64,000 bases of DNA from Taishania sp036758285 (GTDB taxonomy: Bacteria > Bacteroidota > Bacteroidia > Flavobacteriales_D > Crocinitomicaceae): assembly GCA_036758285.1 (NCBI GenBank), contig DAIOWV010000009.1:1-64000 (forward strand), given 5' to 3'. The notes below the pieces were generated by a model, which saw only the letters and a program-made list of their open reading frames with translations, was not told the DNA's origin and did not search any database. The translations under genes and the position numbers were made by a program. How positions within the stretch are numbered: position 1 is the stretch's first letter; every line of letters begins with the position of its first letter. Shown here one piece after another: positions 51,101 to 58,782 of the stretch.

Positions 51101-52811
51101 TGATTCAAGTCTATCTAGTTGTGTGAATGTTGTAAATGATTCAGTGAGAGTAATTGTAAATCCTTTACCTACAGGATTTTTAAGTGGAAGTACAATTGTT
51201 TGTGAGAATGATAACGAACCAATTGTTACGTTTGTAGCAAGTCGAGGAACAGCTCCTTATACTTTTTATTACCGTTTGAACGGAGTTTCTAATTCAATCA
51301 CAGCTTCAGTAGATTCTGCTCAAATATCAATTGCAACCAATTTAGTTGGGAATACTTTTGTAATTTTAGATAGTATTGTTGATGCCAGTACAACACATTG
51401 CTCAACCAATATTTCTGATACTGTTCGTATTCAAATTGATCCATTACCTATTGGAAATGTAATAGGAGATATAATTGTATGCGAGAATGATTCTGCACCA
51501 AAAATTACTTTTATTGGTGAAAGAGGTACAGCTCCATATACGTTTTATTATACACTAAATGATGTACCTAAGACGGTTGTTGCTTTGGTTGATTCTGTTG
51601 ATGTATTTATACCTACAAACATTACAGGGCTTACAACAATCATTTTAACAAAAGTAGAAGATGCTAGTGTCAATCGATGTTCAATGAAGTTGAATGATAC
51701 TGTTCAAGTTCAGATTAATCCATTGCCTATTGGACGGATTTTAGGAAATGCAACAGTTTGTCAACATGATCCCGAACCAGAAGTAACATTTGTTGGAAGT
51801 AGGGGGCAAGCTCCATATACTTTTTATTATACAATTAATGGGGTATCGGAATCAATTGTTGCAATGAACGATTCTGTAAAAATTTCAATTCCTACTTTAA
51901 ATGATGGGATTATTACAATAGCATTGGATAGTATTGTTGATGCTAGTATTACAAGTTGTTTAAGGAGGATAAATGAGTCTGTTCAAGTTCTCATTAATAA
52001 ACTTCCTGATGCAAAATTAATTGGAGGTGATTCAATTTGTTTATTTGATGTAGAGCCAATACTTACTTTTATAGGGTCGAATGCTAGCCAATACCAATTT
52101 GATTACCTTTTAAATGGTGAATTAAAAAGGATTAATTCTTCAAATTCAACAATTACTCTTTCAGTTCCAAATAATAATGTGGGTACTTTTCAATATGAAC
52201 TTGTAAGTGTAAAAAATACAATTACTGGGTGTAAACAAGATTTAAGTGAAATTGTAACATTTGTAGTTCATCCATTGCCAGTTTCAGATTTTAATGCAAC
52301 TCATGATGTAATTAAAGAGTCTGATAGTCAAGTGTTTTTTGAAAATATTACAACAGGGGGATATTCTTATTATTGGGATTTTGGAGATGGAGAATATTCA
52401 ACAACTTTTTCACCTTCTCATTATTTTGAAATAGGTGACATCAAACAGTTTATAATTACTCTTTCTGTAGAATCTGAATTTGGGTGTAAAGATGAAAAAA
52501 CAGTTACTATAAAAACAAAAGAAGAAATGTTTGTCTATGTGCCGAATGCGTTCACTCCAGATGGCAATGAATATAATAACATTTTTATTCCGGTTATTAC
52601 AGATGCTTCAAATGTAGAGTCTTATCTATTGGTTATCTATAATCGTTGGGGGGAGGTAATATTCCAATCTACTGATCTAAATGTTGGTTGGGATGGAACA
52701 TATAAAGGTAGTATTTGTCAAGATGGTGTATATACATGGAAATTAGACTTACAATATATTTTTGATGGAGACAGAATTAGAAAAAATGGACATGTTACTC
52801 TATTGAGATAG
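45195..52811 (+). CDS. Giant secreted protein: DUF11-like region, eight Ig/PKD-like modules, T9SS type B tail
   Basis: The protein has 2538 aa. The signal peptide ends about residue 18 (FVSGQ). Residues 19 to about 1600 are DUF11/CARDB-like beta-sandwiches (FRITVNNLSPYNLDNFKLTV, LPCGTDNKMTIIVKNNGP) with many cysteines. From 1617 to 2358 there are eight modules of about 93 aa, opening like NPLPIGNISGNTIVCENDEEP and containing TAPYTFYY. A PKD domain follows (YYWDFGDGEYSTTFSPSHYF), then the type B sorting domain (YVPNAFTPDGNEYNNIFIP, WGEVIFQSTD, GHVTLLR). Type B proteins of this size are usually surface or released adhesins. The modules match those of the giant at 8573-14086, so the two probably share a stalk design. 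It is a single gene. Confidence 0.88.
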   Translation: MKATLFSVLLMLTFFVSGQTYITVTSSLNGNLTSCLNEADFRITVNNLSPYNLDNFKLTVVLPDGVNYIPSSGTNGVSDLNVSNLDSVVLSLPNLAMNTSNFIFDIKLKAVCMVEYTALQNKLIFDFRGDNTTGGIINRSQVFLGNFYNVTFPDLSLVNMTNQSFVGDIGVVFQRCTSITNGGNGALSEFVLHHKHGNGLQILSNSRGTRTTVSDGALYVFSASDFANVGNGDNFLDPGETLIICETIEILSCSNSSQSVYEYSWGCTGESCQVQSDAANIVFIRENPNLVVTRHTGFAISGEGLGNDYCYGDNELGDFPSWIVITNDGTGTSFNNFFEIGQNQGSGSDLFRRDFWSSINPNSLTIEINNGGQRPLNTSSLTVSPSRHCLPPNPLDAFSFRIDSIQPGDQIVVRWSHFTCCPVNCTNTNRSLLHWRLRARYENRCNEPHLIPLTGVLPGSNTNPIFGGRQVVTASPGIIANNNVQTVRFTTSGASYYNIPSNNSGNKFKYQFILPDDCIDVDLSSLVIKNSNETVITSPYTTEIIGDTVEFVFNSSFPTNGWTTTLNFTRNCDECRGGAKSIQLKTYYTPEVDCGCWFPLGCTSTTFDVFCSGGSTCEGVSLVSSAVKRTTLGLPDNDNNGIPDIAGTLHEMGSLRLDRLMYGDEFNVVNQISVNNNNNLNFENIVATLDFPLGNRFSYIDATIRIIRPSTGDTFACIIPISPFFSTTGTNSTRWIFPVSLSSLPCLPLGFNLSTGDKIFLESKFKNVVYSNVGLTSTFVESSVFASVLPYSPVLPDNEKYSCNSELKSLFSLYGFQFLNTADNTLVNAVGCNVITSSQSYHMRIGNTAAGSNPFPFEYRNWGQPEKFVIRVPNDYDFVSARFNYRRTSGNGTFVTSAWIPLTSFIVSGTTYTFDVSAMFGNVDSGALLLNSDDGWDGTIQVNMRPNCTVKDSIVSRFNYAWHNRMVDQLVPSVAPTVITQNHDPIIYHAPKLSIQSNLLTINSQTGSDQWDLLVQNTSTNSPAQNFWIAAPTIGTVVADSIKNTTTGAIIYPNSNGVFSLGTINFASFRNFILYTTSSSCQSDSLRIYAGSDCRGIPDRVSDYACTPLSLLLTVNPLIPSIENSIALISGNNSNMCDTLEFEVLVRNFQLGYAFDLITKAQLVNNLNYVHGSSILDYNGTTNPLTDPVIVSQSLTWDLSNNMFLNHGLVGLTGESSQINNYYRIRFKAVAMCGFASGSRLFVATETQSYCGSHHPSSNGVSLPIQINDLSPKYTTDIKLDIDYILPCGTDNKMTIIVKNNGPAKFYASDSVNITLPLGLTYTNGSFIPRWNALNIQSQPISHFISGLQELRWGLDSTVLAGDSMAFEIDLTSVPLVIPCELIEVRASTTAMITSVCNLGESECEAGVVTGEFSKDIFVYKTDFLISNSSGVLQIDNNGLETVSGAVHLFNQGATLGTTTPFVVNLYADIDNNGVFTPADQLIHTDSNRILVNAGDTYIYNFNNVTVSNICQIIGVLSLENNPCFCDGNVFQIPLQLKSANFYDTICSNDALFVGNSGSGNYSYSWINNSGLSNLTIPQPSFTAINNGLTPTTVELYRTINRSIGCHIRDTSFVVVNPLPNAIMEGNITVCQNDQEPKVTFVGSSGEAPYTFHYRLNGVVNSITAAVDSAHILIPTDLVGTTYVILDSVVDGSSINCTNNINDTIRIVINPLIQGTVQGSVVVCQNDTEPIVSFIASGGTAPYTFFYKIDGVLNTISSPTDVAQLSIPTNVIGTRLIVLDSLIDASATYCFNVINDSVEFIINPLPLAEVVGNTIICENDTEPKVSFIASNGTAPYTFYYKLNGIANSITAAVDSAHILIPTDLVGITYVILDSIVDGSLTNCSNSIFDTVQIRINPLPIGNISGNTIVCENDEEPKVIFVGARGTAPYTFYYTMNGVSNAIVSTLDSAEILIPTNVPGTTVVILDSLLDSSLSSCVNVVNDSVRVIVNPLPTGFLSGSTIVCENDNEPIVTFVASRGTAPYTFYYRLNGVSNSITASVDSAQISIATNLVGNTFVILDSIVDASTTHCSTNISDTVRIQIDPLPIGNVIGDIIVCENDSAPKITFIGERGTAPYTFYYTLNDVPKTVVALVDSVDVFIPTNITGLTTIILTKVEDASVNRCSMKLNDTVQVQINPLPIGRILGNATVCQHDPEPEVTFVGSRGQAPYTFYYTINGVSESIVAMNDSVKISIPTLNDGIITIALDSIVDASITSCLRRINESVQVLINKLPDAKLIGGDSICLFDVEPILTFIGSNASQYQFDYLLNGELKRINSSNSTITLSVPNNNVGTFQYELVSVKNTITGCKQDLSEIVTFVVHPLPVSDFNATHDVIKESDSQVFFENITTGGYSYYWDFGDGEYSTTFSPSHYFEIGDIKQFIITLSVESEFGCKDEKTVTIKTKEEMFVYVPNAFTPDGNEYNNIFIPVITDASNVESYLLVIYNRWGEVIFQSTDLNVGWDGTYKGSICQDGVYTWKLDLQYIFDGDRIRKNGHVTLLR
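50043..52268 (+). repeat. Eight tandem coding repeats, seven exactly 279 bp
   Basis: NPLP-type module starts fall at 50043, 50322, 50601, 50880, 51159, 51438, 51717 and 51996, each exactly 279 bp apart. The next boundary is 273 bp later at 52269. Copies are more diverged than in the minus-strand giant gene. A 20-base identity with that gene is visible (51810-51829 against 10902-10921 inverted). Confidence 0.93.
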
Positions 52812-52851
52812 TCTATTTTTATTTGTTTATTAACCATTTTTGAATAAGTCG

Positions 52852-52881
52852 TTGCCTTATAAAGAAATTCAACTAATTTTG
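52852..52881 (+). promoter_or_regulatory. Consensus promoter TTG-N19-TAATTTTG
   Basis: TTG (52852-52854) and the exact -7 element TAATTTTG (52874-52881) are 19 bp apart, matching the Bacteroidota consensus, 16 bp before the ATG at 52898. Confidence 0.8.
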
Positions 52882-52897
52882 TGAAAAAACTTATTTT

Positions 52898-53326
52898 ATG
52901 TTGACACACGCACATTCTGGACTTCGTTGGGTTGCATTACTATTAATTGTATTTGCAGTTTTTAACGCAATTTCTAAACTTAAATCCTCTAGTTATTCAA
53001 ATGGAGATCGCAAATTGAATTTATTTGCAATGGTTTTTTTCCATGTTCAGTTTTTATTAGGATGGATTTTGTATTTTACTTCTGTTAAAGTTCAGTTTTT
53101 TGATGGTTGGATGAAACAAGCAATGTATCGTTTTTATGGTATGGAGCATTCATTTATGATGACAATTGCATTTGTTTTATTGACAATTGGTCATTCTAAA
53201 TCAAAGAAAGCAGAAGGGAGTAAAAAACATAGAATTATAGCAACGTTTTATACGATTGCATTAATTTTGATTCTTGCAGGTATTCCTTGGCCATTCAGAA
53301 GCGCTTTAGGAGGGTCATGGTTCTGA
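52898..53326 (+). CDS. Small membrane protein, possible cytochrome b-like
   Basis: The protein has 142 aa with four membrane segments (about 10-27, 45-63, 84-102, 113-132). Histidines lie at helix ends (THAHSGLRW at the start, FFHVQFLLGW, GMEHSFMMT, TIGHSK), a spacing that could ligate heme. Similar Flavobacteriales proteins are sometimes called cytochrome B, but biochemical support is unknown to me. The following gene, overlapping by 10 nt, encodes a monoheme cytochrome c. That strengthens the idea of a small electron-transfer unit. It has a consensus promoter. Confidence 0.7.
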   Translation: MLTHAHSGLRWVALLLIVFAVFNAISKLKSSSYSNGDRKLNLFAMVFFHVQFLLGWILYFTSVKVQFFDGWMKQAMYRFYGMEHSFMMTIAFVLLTIGHSKSKKAEGSKKHRIIATFYTIALILILAGIPWPFRSALGGSWF

Positions 53327-53649
53327 GATTAATATCATTTTTGTTTTTATCTTGTTTGATCGTATCTTGTAATGGTACTGTCAAACAAGATAATGGTGAG
53401 AAAAAAGACGTTTTACCTGATGGTGCAGCATTGTATATGGAAAACTGTGCTTCTTGTCATGGATTGGATGGTACACTCGGAAAAGCTGGATCAAAAGATT
53501 TGATAAAATCAACATTGGATTTTATACAGTTAAAAAAAGTAATTGAAGAAGGAACGGCAAACGGAATGCCTCGCTTTAAAGAAATTTTAGGTGGGGACGA
53601 AGAGGTTGATGCTGTTGTTCAACATGTAATGGGATTTAGGAGAATTTAA
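53317..53649 (+). CDS. Monoheme c-type cytochrome lipoprotein
   Basis: The protein has 110 aa from the ATG at 53317 (MVLRLISFLFLSCLIVSC). A TTG start ten codons earlier would put charged residues before the signal and is unlikely. The lipobox LIVSC puts a lipid on Cys18. The mature part has the heme-binding CxxCH (ENCASCHGLDG) and the axial Met in NGMPRFKE. It is an electron carrier tethered to a membrane on the periplasmic side. The start overlaps the previous gene by 10 nt, with AGGAGG just upstream, which is also part of codons for LGGSW. The stop overlaps the hflX ATG (TAATG). Confidence 0.87.
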   Translation: MVLRLISFLFLSCLIVSCNGTVKQDNGEKKDVLPDGAALYMENCASCHGLDGTLGKAGSKDLIKSTLDFIQLKKVIEEGTANGMPRFKEILGGDEEVDAVVQHVMGFRRI

Positions 53650-54848
53650 TGGATAATGGACACGTTTTAGTTGATGCAGTTGAAGAAAGTTGTATTTTAG
53701 TTGGAGTCATTACATCTAATATAACTGAAGAAATTGCACACGAATATTTGGATGAGTTAGAATTTCTTGCTGAAACAGCAGGGGCAATTACTCAGCATCG
53801 TTTTTTACAAAAAATGCCAATTCCTAATCCAAGAACGTTTGTCGGCTCTGGAAAATTGGAAGAAATCCACCAATATGTTAAAGAACACAATATTGATTTA
53901 TGCATATTTGATGATGAATTAAGTCCTTCCCAATTAAGAAATATTGAACGAGTTCTCGAAGTAAAAGTATTAGACAGAAATAATTTAATTCTTGATATTT
54001 TTGCTTCTCGAGCACGTACTTCTCATGCTAAAACCCAAGTGGAACTGGCTCAATTACAGTACTTATTGCCTCGTTTAACTCGAATGTGGACGCATTTGGA
54101 ACGTCAAAAAGGAGGGATAGGAATGCGTGGTCCGGGAGAAACTCAAATCGAAACGGATAGACGAATTATTCAACAAAAAATATCTCTTTTAAAATCTAGA
54201 TTAACCGAAATAGATAAACAAATGTCTATTCAAAGAGGAAATCGAGGACAGTTGGTTCGAGTGGCTTTAGTAGGTTATACAAATGTTGGGAAGAGTACGC
54301 TGATGAATTTATTGTCAAAATCAGATGTATTTGCTGAAAATAAATTATTTGCAACCTTGGATACAACTGTTAGAAAAGTGGTCATTGATAATCTTCCATT
54401 TTTATTGACGGATACTGTTGGTTTTATTAGAAAATTACCACATCAACTAGTTGAATCTTTTAAGTCTACCCTTGATGAGGTGCGAGAAGCTGATTTACTT
54501 GTTCATGTGTTAGATTTAGCTCATCCTAATTTTGAAGATCATTTTAATGTTGTAAATGAGACCTTAAACGAAATTGATAAATCTGAAAAACCAACAATTG
54601 TAGTGTTTAATAAAATTGATCAATTTGTTCATCTTCCAAAAGATGAAGATGATTTATCTCCTCGCACTGCTCAAAATTATTCTTTAGATGAATTGAAAAA
54701 TACATGGATGGCAAAAGTAAATCGCAAAATGTGTGTGTTTATTTCAGCTCATGAAAAAACAAATATTGAAGAATTAAAAGAAATGATTTATGAGGAGGTT
54801 AAACGAATCTTTCAAGAACGATATCCTTACAACAACTTTTTGTACTAA
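53649..54848 (+). CDS. hflX: Ribosome-associated GTPase HflX
   Basis: The protein has 399 aa. The N-terminal HflX domain has NPRTFVGSGKLEEI and DDELSPSQLRNIE, then the glycine-rich GGIGMRGPGETQIETDRR. The G domain follows with the P-loop GYTNVGKSTLM, DTVGFIRKLPHQLVESFKST and NKID. HflX splits stalled 70S ribosomes under stress. The start codon shares one base with the stop of the cytochrome c gene (TAATG), so the three genes from 52898 are one operon ending at the 17-bp stem terminator at 54871-54909. Confidence 0.95.
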   Translation: MDNGHVLVDAVEESCILVGVITSNITEEIAHEYLDELEFLAETAGAITQHRFLQKMPIPNPRTFVGSGKLEEIHQYVKEHNIDLCIFDDELSPSQLRNIERVLEVKVLDRNNLILDIFASRARTSHAKTQVELAQLQYLLPRLTRMWTHLERQKGGIGMRGPGETQIETDRRIIQQKISLLKSRLTEIDKQMSIQRGNRGQLVRVALVGYTNVGKSTLMNLLSKSDVFAENKLFATLDTTVRKVVIDNLPFLLTDTVGFIRKLPHQLVESFKSTLDEVREADLLVHVLDLAHPNFEDHFNVVNETLNEIDKSEKPTIVVFNKIDQFVHLPKDEDDLSPRTAQNYSLDELKNTWMAKVNRKMCVFISAHEKTNIEELKEMIYEEVKRIFQERYPYNNFLY

Positions 54849-54870
54849 TAATTTTACATTAATTGATATA

Positions 54871-54909
54871 AAAACAACAGCCATGAATAAACTTCATGGC
54901 TGTTGTTTT
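54871..54909. terminator. Bidirectional terminator after hflX
   Basis: A perfect 17-bp stem starting AAAACAACAGCCATGAA closes a 5-nt loop. A and T tracts flank it, so it also serves the convergent gene at 54936. Confidence 0.92.
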
Positions 54910-54935
54910 ATAATAGAAGTAGTATGGTTTCTGTT

Positions 54936-55190
54936 TTATTTTAGTTCACAAACTGAAATTACTTTGTTTGTAACACCTGAGTCCGTGTAAGAAATGTCAT
55001 ATCCAGCACCTTTACAAGCACTTTCCATATTTTTTTCTTTTCCTTTTAATGAGTGTGTTTTAACCTCTTCGTATGACCCTGTATAACCAACAGCACTTTG
55101 TTCGTGTTTAACTTTACACTCACATGAATAATCTTTTGCACATGATGTGATTGCTAATAATGCTACAAAACCAATAAAAACTTTTTTCAT
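54936..55190 (-). CDS. Small cysteine-rich lipoprotein
   Basis: The protein has 84 aa. The signal ends in the lipobox AITSC (Cys17). The mature part has four further cysteines (YSCECKVKH, SACKGAGY, VCELK) that could make two disulfides in the periplasm. I do not recognise a family, and the neighbours give no hint. An exact TAnnTTTG element lies 31 bp upstream. Confidence 0.7.
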   Translation of the reverse strand: MKKVFIGFVALLAITSCAKDYSCECKVKHEQSAVGYTGSYEEVKTHSLKGKEKNMESACKGAGYDISYTDSGVTNKVISVCELK

Positions 55191-55221
55191 TTCTTTAATT
55201 ATTTTATAAATTTTAAAAATC

Positions 55222-55229
55222 CAAAATTA
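55222..55229 (-). promoter_or_regulatory. TAnnTTTG (-7) element for the small lipoprotein gene
   Basis: The minus strand reads TAATTTTG, an exact match 31 bp before the ATG. Confidence 0.45.
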
Positions 55230-55387
55230 TTGATACATAGATAGTTTTACATGTACTAATGTTGCACTTCTATTAAACATTGTTTCAAAAGTTGTATTTT
55301 ATAGATCTTTTAAATTAAAAGGAAACTTTAAACCGTTGAATTGTTAATACAGCGATAAGTTTCTAAAATCTTTTTTAAATTTACCTT

Positions 55388-57478
55388 GTGAATTTCCTTA
55401 AAACATCCATAGAGTTTTTAAAAGGTGTTGGACCCCAACGATCAGAGCTTCTTAAGAAAGAATTGAATGTTTTTACATTTGAAGATTTATTAAATCATTA
55501 TCCTTTCCGATACATTAATCGTTCGCAATATCATACAGTAGCCGAACTTCCTAATGTTGATACAGCGGTTCAATTGCGTGGATACTTAATCGAAATCAAA
55601 GAATCGGGTGTTGGTCGTGCGAGAAAATTGACTGCTAAGTTTGAGGACCATACTGGTATGATTGAGCTGATTTGGTTTCAAGGAATAAAATGGATAGCTC
55701 CAACTCTAAAGAAGGGGATGGAAATTCAAGTGTATGGAAAACCAAAACTTTACGGTAGATCATGGAATATTCCACATCCTGAAATCACGGAATACAATAA
55801 GGTTAAACACGAGGTTGGACTCCAGCCTGTGTATTCAACAACCGAAAAATTAGCAGATAGAGGACTACATTCTAAAGGAATAGAAAAATTAGTGGTTTCA
55901 TTGGTTGAACAATTGCCAATTTTACCTGAAACACTACCTGTAGAATTGCTTGGAAATCTACATCTGATGGATCGCAAAAATGCGTTGTCTCAAATTCATC
56001 AACCAACGAGTGAAGAATTAGCAATTAAAGCTAGAGGTCGTTTAAAATTTGAGGAGCTATTCTATCTTCAAATGGAATTGTTGATCAGAAAACAATTAAG
56101 CGTACAGAAAACGAAGGGATTTATTTTTTCTGATGTGGGAACTTTATTTACAGATTTTTACAATAAAGGTTTACCTTTTGATTTGACAGGTGCCCAAAAA
56201 AGAGTTTTAAAAGAAATAAGAAAAGATTTTCTACAAGGAAATCACATGAATCGATTATTACAAGGTGATGTTGGTGCAGGGAAAACACTTGTTGCTTTGT
56301 TAACTACTTTGATGGGTATAGGAAATGGATTTCAAGCTGCTTTAATTGCTCCTACAGAAATATTAGCATCCCAACATTTTGAAACAATTAAAGAATTACT
56401 AAACAATTTCCCAGTAAAAGTAGCACTTCTGACAGGTTCTTCTAAGGTTAAAGAACGAAGAGTAATTCATGAAGAGTTACTTTCAGGGGAAATTCAATTG
56501 TTGATAGGGACTCATGCGTTATTAGAAGATACGGTGAAGTTTAAAAATCTCGGAATTGTAGTAATAGATGAACAACATCGATTTGGAGTTGCTCAACGTG
56601 CTAAAATGAGGCGAAAAAACACAACTCCTCCACACGTGTTGATAATGACAGCTACCCCCATTCCTAGAACTTTAGCAATGACTTTTTATGGTGATTTAGA
56701 TGTCTCTGTCATTGATGAATTACCTCCAGGAAGAAAACCAATTACGACTGTACATCGAATGGAAAATAATCGACTTCAAGTTTTTGGATTTTTAAAAGAT
56801 GAAATTGCTAAAGGTCGTCAAGTTTATGTTGTTTATCCATTGATTAATGAATCTGCAACCCTTGATTTTAATAATCTCATGGATGGTTATGAGGCGATAT
56901 CTCGTACTTTCCCTTTACCTCAATATAAAGTTAGTATGGTTCATGGTCAAATGAAACCAGATGACAAAGAGTTTGAAATGCAACGTTTTGTGAAAGGTGA
57001 AACACAGATTATGGTTGCCACAACAGTTATTGAGGTAGGTGTAAATGTGCCAAATGCCTCAGTGATGGTCATTGAAAGTGCTGAAAGATTTGGATTATCG
57101 CAGTTGCATCAATTAAGAGGACGAGTTGGTAGAGGTGCTGAACAATCGTATTGTATCTTAATGACAGGAAATAAATTGTCAAAGGAAACAAAGAAAAGAT
57201 TAGATACGATGGTGCGAACAAATGATGGGTTTGAAATCGCTGAAGTAGATTTGCAATTGCGAGGGCCTGGAGATTTGTTAGGAACACAACAAAGTGGTGC
57301 ATTAGATTTGAAAATTGCAGATCTAACAAAAGATTCTCAGTTGGTTGTAAAAGCTAGGGAAGAAGCACGGACAATACTAGAAATAGATCCTAATTTACAA
57401 TTACCAGAGAATTTAGTTATCAGAAATATTCTAACTGAAATTCTAAAAAAGAAACCCAATTGGGGTAAAATTGCATAA
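55388..57478 (+). CDS. recG: ATP-dependent DNA helicase RecG
   Basis: The protein has 696 aa, the usual length. It reverses stalled replication forks and processes branched DNA. The N-terminal wedge/OB domain has IEFLKGVGPQRSELLKKEL and LRGYLIEIKESGVGRARK. The helicase part has the Walker A GDVGAGKTLVALL, the DEQH box VIDEQHRFGVAQR, TATPIPRTLAMT, ATTVIEVGVNVPNA and HQLRGRVGRG. The start is GTG (MNFLKTSIEFLK) and matches homologue starts. A near-match -7 element (TAAATTTA, 55376-55383) ends only 4 nt before it. Confidence 0.95.
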   Translation: MNFLKTSIEFLKGVGPQRSELLKKELNVFTFEDLLNHYPFRYINRSQYHTVAELPNVDTAVQLRGYLIEIKESGVGRARKLTAKFEDHTGMIELIWFQGIKWIAPTLKKGMEIQVYGKPKLYGRSWNIPHPEITEYNKVKHEVGLQPVYSTTEKLADRGLHSKGIEKLVVSLVEQLPILPETLPVELLGNLHLMDRKNALSQIHQPTSEELAIKARGRLKFEELFYLQMELLIRKQLSVQKTKGFIFSDVGTLFTDFYNKGLPFDLTGAQKRVLKEIRKDFLQGNHMNRLLQGDVGAGKTLVALLTTLMGIGNGFQAALIAPTEILASQHFETIKELLNNFPVKVALLTGSSKVKERRVIHEELLSGEIQLLIGTHALLEDTVKFKNLGIVVIDEQHRFGVAQRAKMRRKNTTPPHVLIMTATPIPRTLAMTFYGDLDVSVIDELPPGRKPITTVHRMENNRLQVFGFLKDEIAKGRQVYVVYPLINESATLDFNNLMDGYEAISRTFPLPQYKVSMVHGQMKPDDKEFEMQRFVKGETQIMVATTVIEVGVNVPNASVMVIESAERFGLSQLHQLRGRVGRGAEQSYCILMTGNKLSKETKKRLDTMVRTNDGFEIAEVDLQLRGPGDLLGTQQSGALDLKIADLTKDSQLVVKAREEARTILEIDPNLQLPENLVIRNILTEILKKKPNWGKIA

Positions 57479-57542
57479 TCAAATTGCTGTTGAGAATCAT
57501 CGAATCGCAAAGAAATATCACCTATACCATCTAAAAATTATG

Positions 57543-57550
57543 TAATTTTG
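57543..57550 (+). promoter_or_regulatory. TAnnTTTG (-7) element 4 nt before the mnmA start
   Basis: TAATTTTG is an exact match ending 4 nt before the mnmA ATG, implying a leaderless or nearly leaderless mRNA. Confidence 0.5.
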
Positions 57551-57554
57551 CAAA

Positions 57555-58730
57555 ATGAAAAGAGTAGTTGTGGGTCTATCTGGTGGTGTAGATTCAAGTG
57601 TTACAGCACATTTATTAATTCAACAAGGTTATGAGGTTATTGGTATGTTCATGCGTAATTGGCATGATGAATCAGTAACTCTTTCAGATGAATGTCCTTG
57701 GATTGATGACTCAAATGATGCATTGTTAATTGCTCAACAATTAGGAATTCCATTTCAAGTAATTGATTTAAGCGAAGAATATAAAGAGCGAATTGTTGAC
57801 TATATGTTTAGCGAATATCAAGCCGGTAGAACACCAAATCCGGATGTTTTGTGTAATCGTGAAATAAAATTTGATGTTTTCTTAAAAGCAGCGATGGAAC
57901 TTGGAGCAGATTATGTTGCTACAGGTCATTATTGTCGCAAAATTCAACATGAAGATGGTACTTTTGGTTTGTATGCGGGCAAGGATCCAAATAAAGATCA
58001 ATCTTACTTTTTATGTCAATTAAGTCAAGAGCAATTGGCGAAAGCTTTGTTTCCAATAGGGGAGTTACTAAAATCAGAAGTTCGACAAATTGCAAGTGAA
58101 ATAGGATTAGTAACAGCTGATAAAAAAGATTCTCAAGGGTTATGTTTTGTAGGTAAGATTAGTTTGCCGATATTTTTGCAACAACAATTAGCTCAAAAAC
58201 GAGGTAATATTATTGAAATACCAGAAGATTTAAGTCAGTTTTCTGAGTATCATTCTCTTGAATTTAATGAGAGTAATCTGGAGCGTTTAGTTCAACCTTT
58301 TGTATTTGAAGAAACGGATGGGATAAAAGTCCATGAGCATATTGGTGCACATTATTATACGATAGGTCAACGTAAAGGTTTGCATATTGGAGGGCGACCA
58401 AACCCTTCGTTTGTAATTGGTCTAGATACGAATACAAATACTGTTTATACGGGCCAAGAAGATACACATCCTGGCTTGAATAGAATTGCCTTATTAATTG
58501 ATAATTCTGAAATTAATTACATCAATAATCGTTACCAATTAAATAATGGTGATTCTTTAGAGTGTGAGGTGCGTATCCGTTATCGTCAAGCATTACAAAA
58601 AGCAACTTTATATAAAAAAGAAACGGGATTGTATATTTTGTTTGATGAAATGCAAAAAGGAATAACACCTGGGCAATTCGCAGCATTTTATTTAAATGAA
58701 GAATTAATAGGTTCTGGTGTTATAAAGTAA
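57555..58730 (+). CDS. mnmA: tRNA-specific 2-thiouridylase MnmA
   Basis: The protein has 391 aa. It puts sulfur on uridine 34 of the tRNAs for Lys, Glu and Gln. The PP-loop GLSGGVDSSVTAHLL binds ATP. The two catalytic cysteines are Cys100 (PDVLCNREIKF) and Cys197 (SQGLCFVGK). ATGHYCR and DQSYFLCQLSQEQL are also family blocks. It is cytosolic and a single gene. The start matches the family start (MKRVVVGLSGG), so the 4-nt distance to the -7 element is not due to a wrong start choice. Confidence 0.96.
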   Translation: MKRVVVGLSGGVDSSVTAHLLIQQGYEVIGMFMRNWHDESVTLSDECPWIDDSNDALLIAQQLGIPFQVIDLSEEYKERIVDYMFSEYQAGRTPNPDVLCNREIKFDVFLKAAMELGADYVATGHYCRKIQHEDGTFGLYAGKDPNKDQSYFLCQLSQEQLAKALFPIGELLKSEVRQIASEIGLVTADKKDSQGLCFVGKISLPIFLQQQLAQKRGNIIEIPEDLSQFSEYHSLEFNESNLERLVQPFVFEETDGIKVHEHIGAHYYTIGQRKGLHIGGRPNPSFVIGLDTNTNTVYTGQEDTHPGLNRIALLIDNSEINYINNRYQLNNGDSLECEVRIRYRQALQKATLYKKETGLYILFDEMQKGITPGQFAAFYLNEELIGSGVIK

Positions 58731-58742
58731 CTTTATGAGATG

Positions 58743-58780
58743 ATTCCTAGCTTATAAAAAAGGATAAGCTAGGAATTTTT
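58743..58780 (+). terminator. Terminator after mnmA
   Basis: A 13-bp stem ATTCCTAGCTTAT (58743-58755) with 58764-58776 closes an 8-nt loop, then a T tract, 13 bp after the mnmA stop. Confidence 0.85.
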
Positions 58781-58782
58781 AT

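Noticed and set aside
53308..53316. AGGAGG as evidence for Shine-Dalgarno-driven translation in this organism
   Set aside because: It overlaps conserved codons of the upstream gene, and other genes in the window lack such sites.
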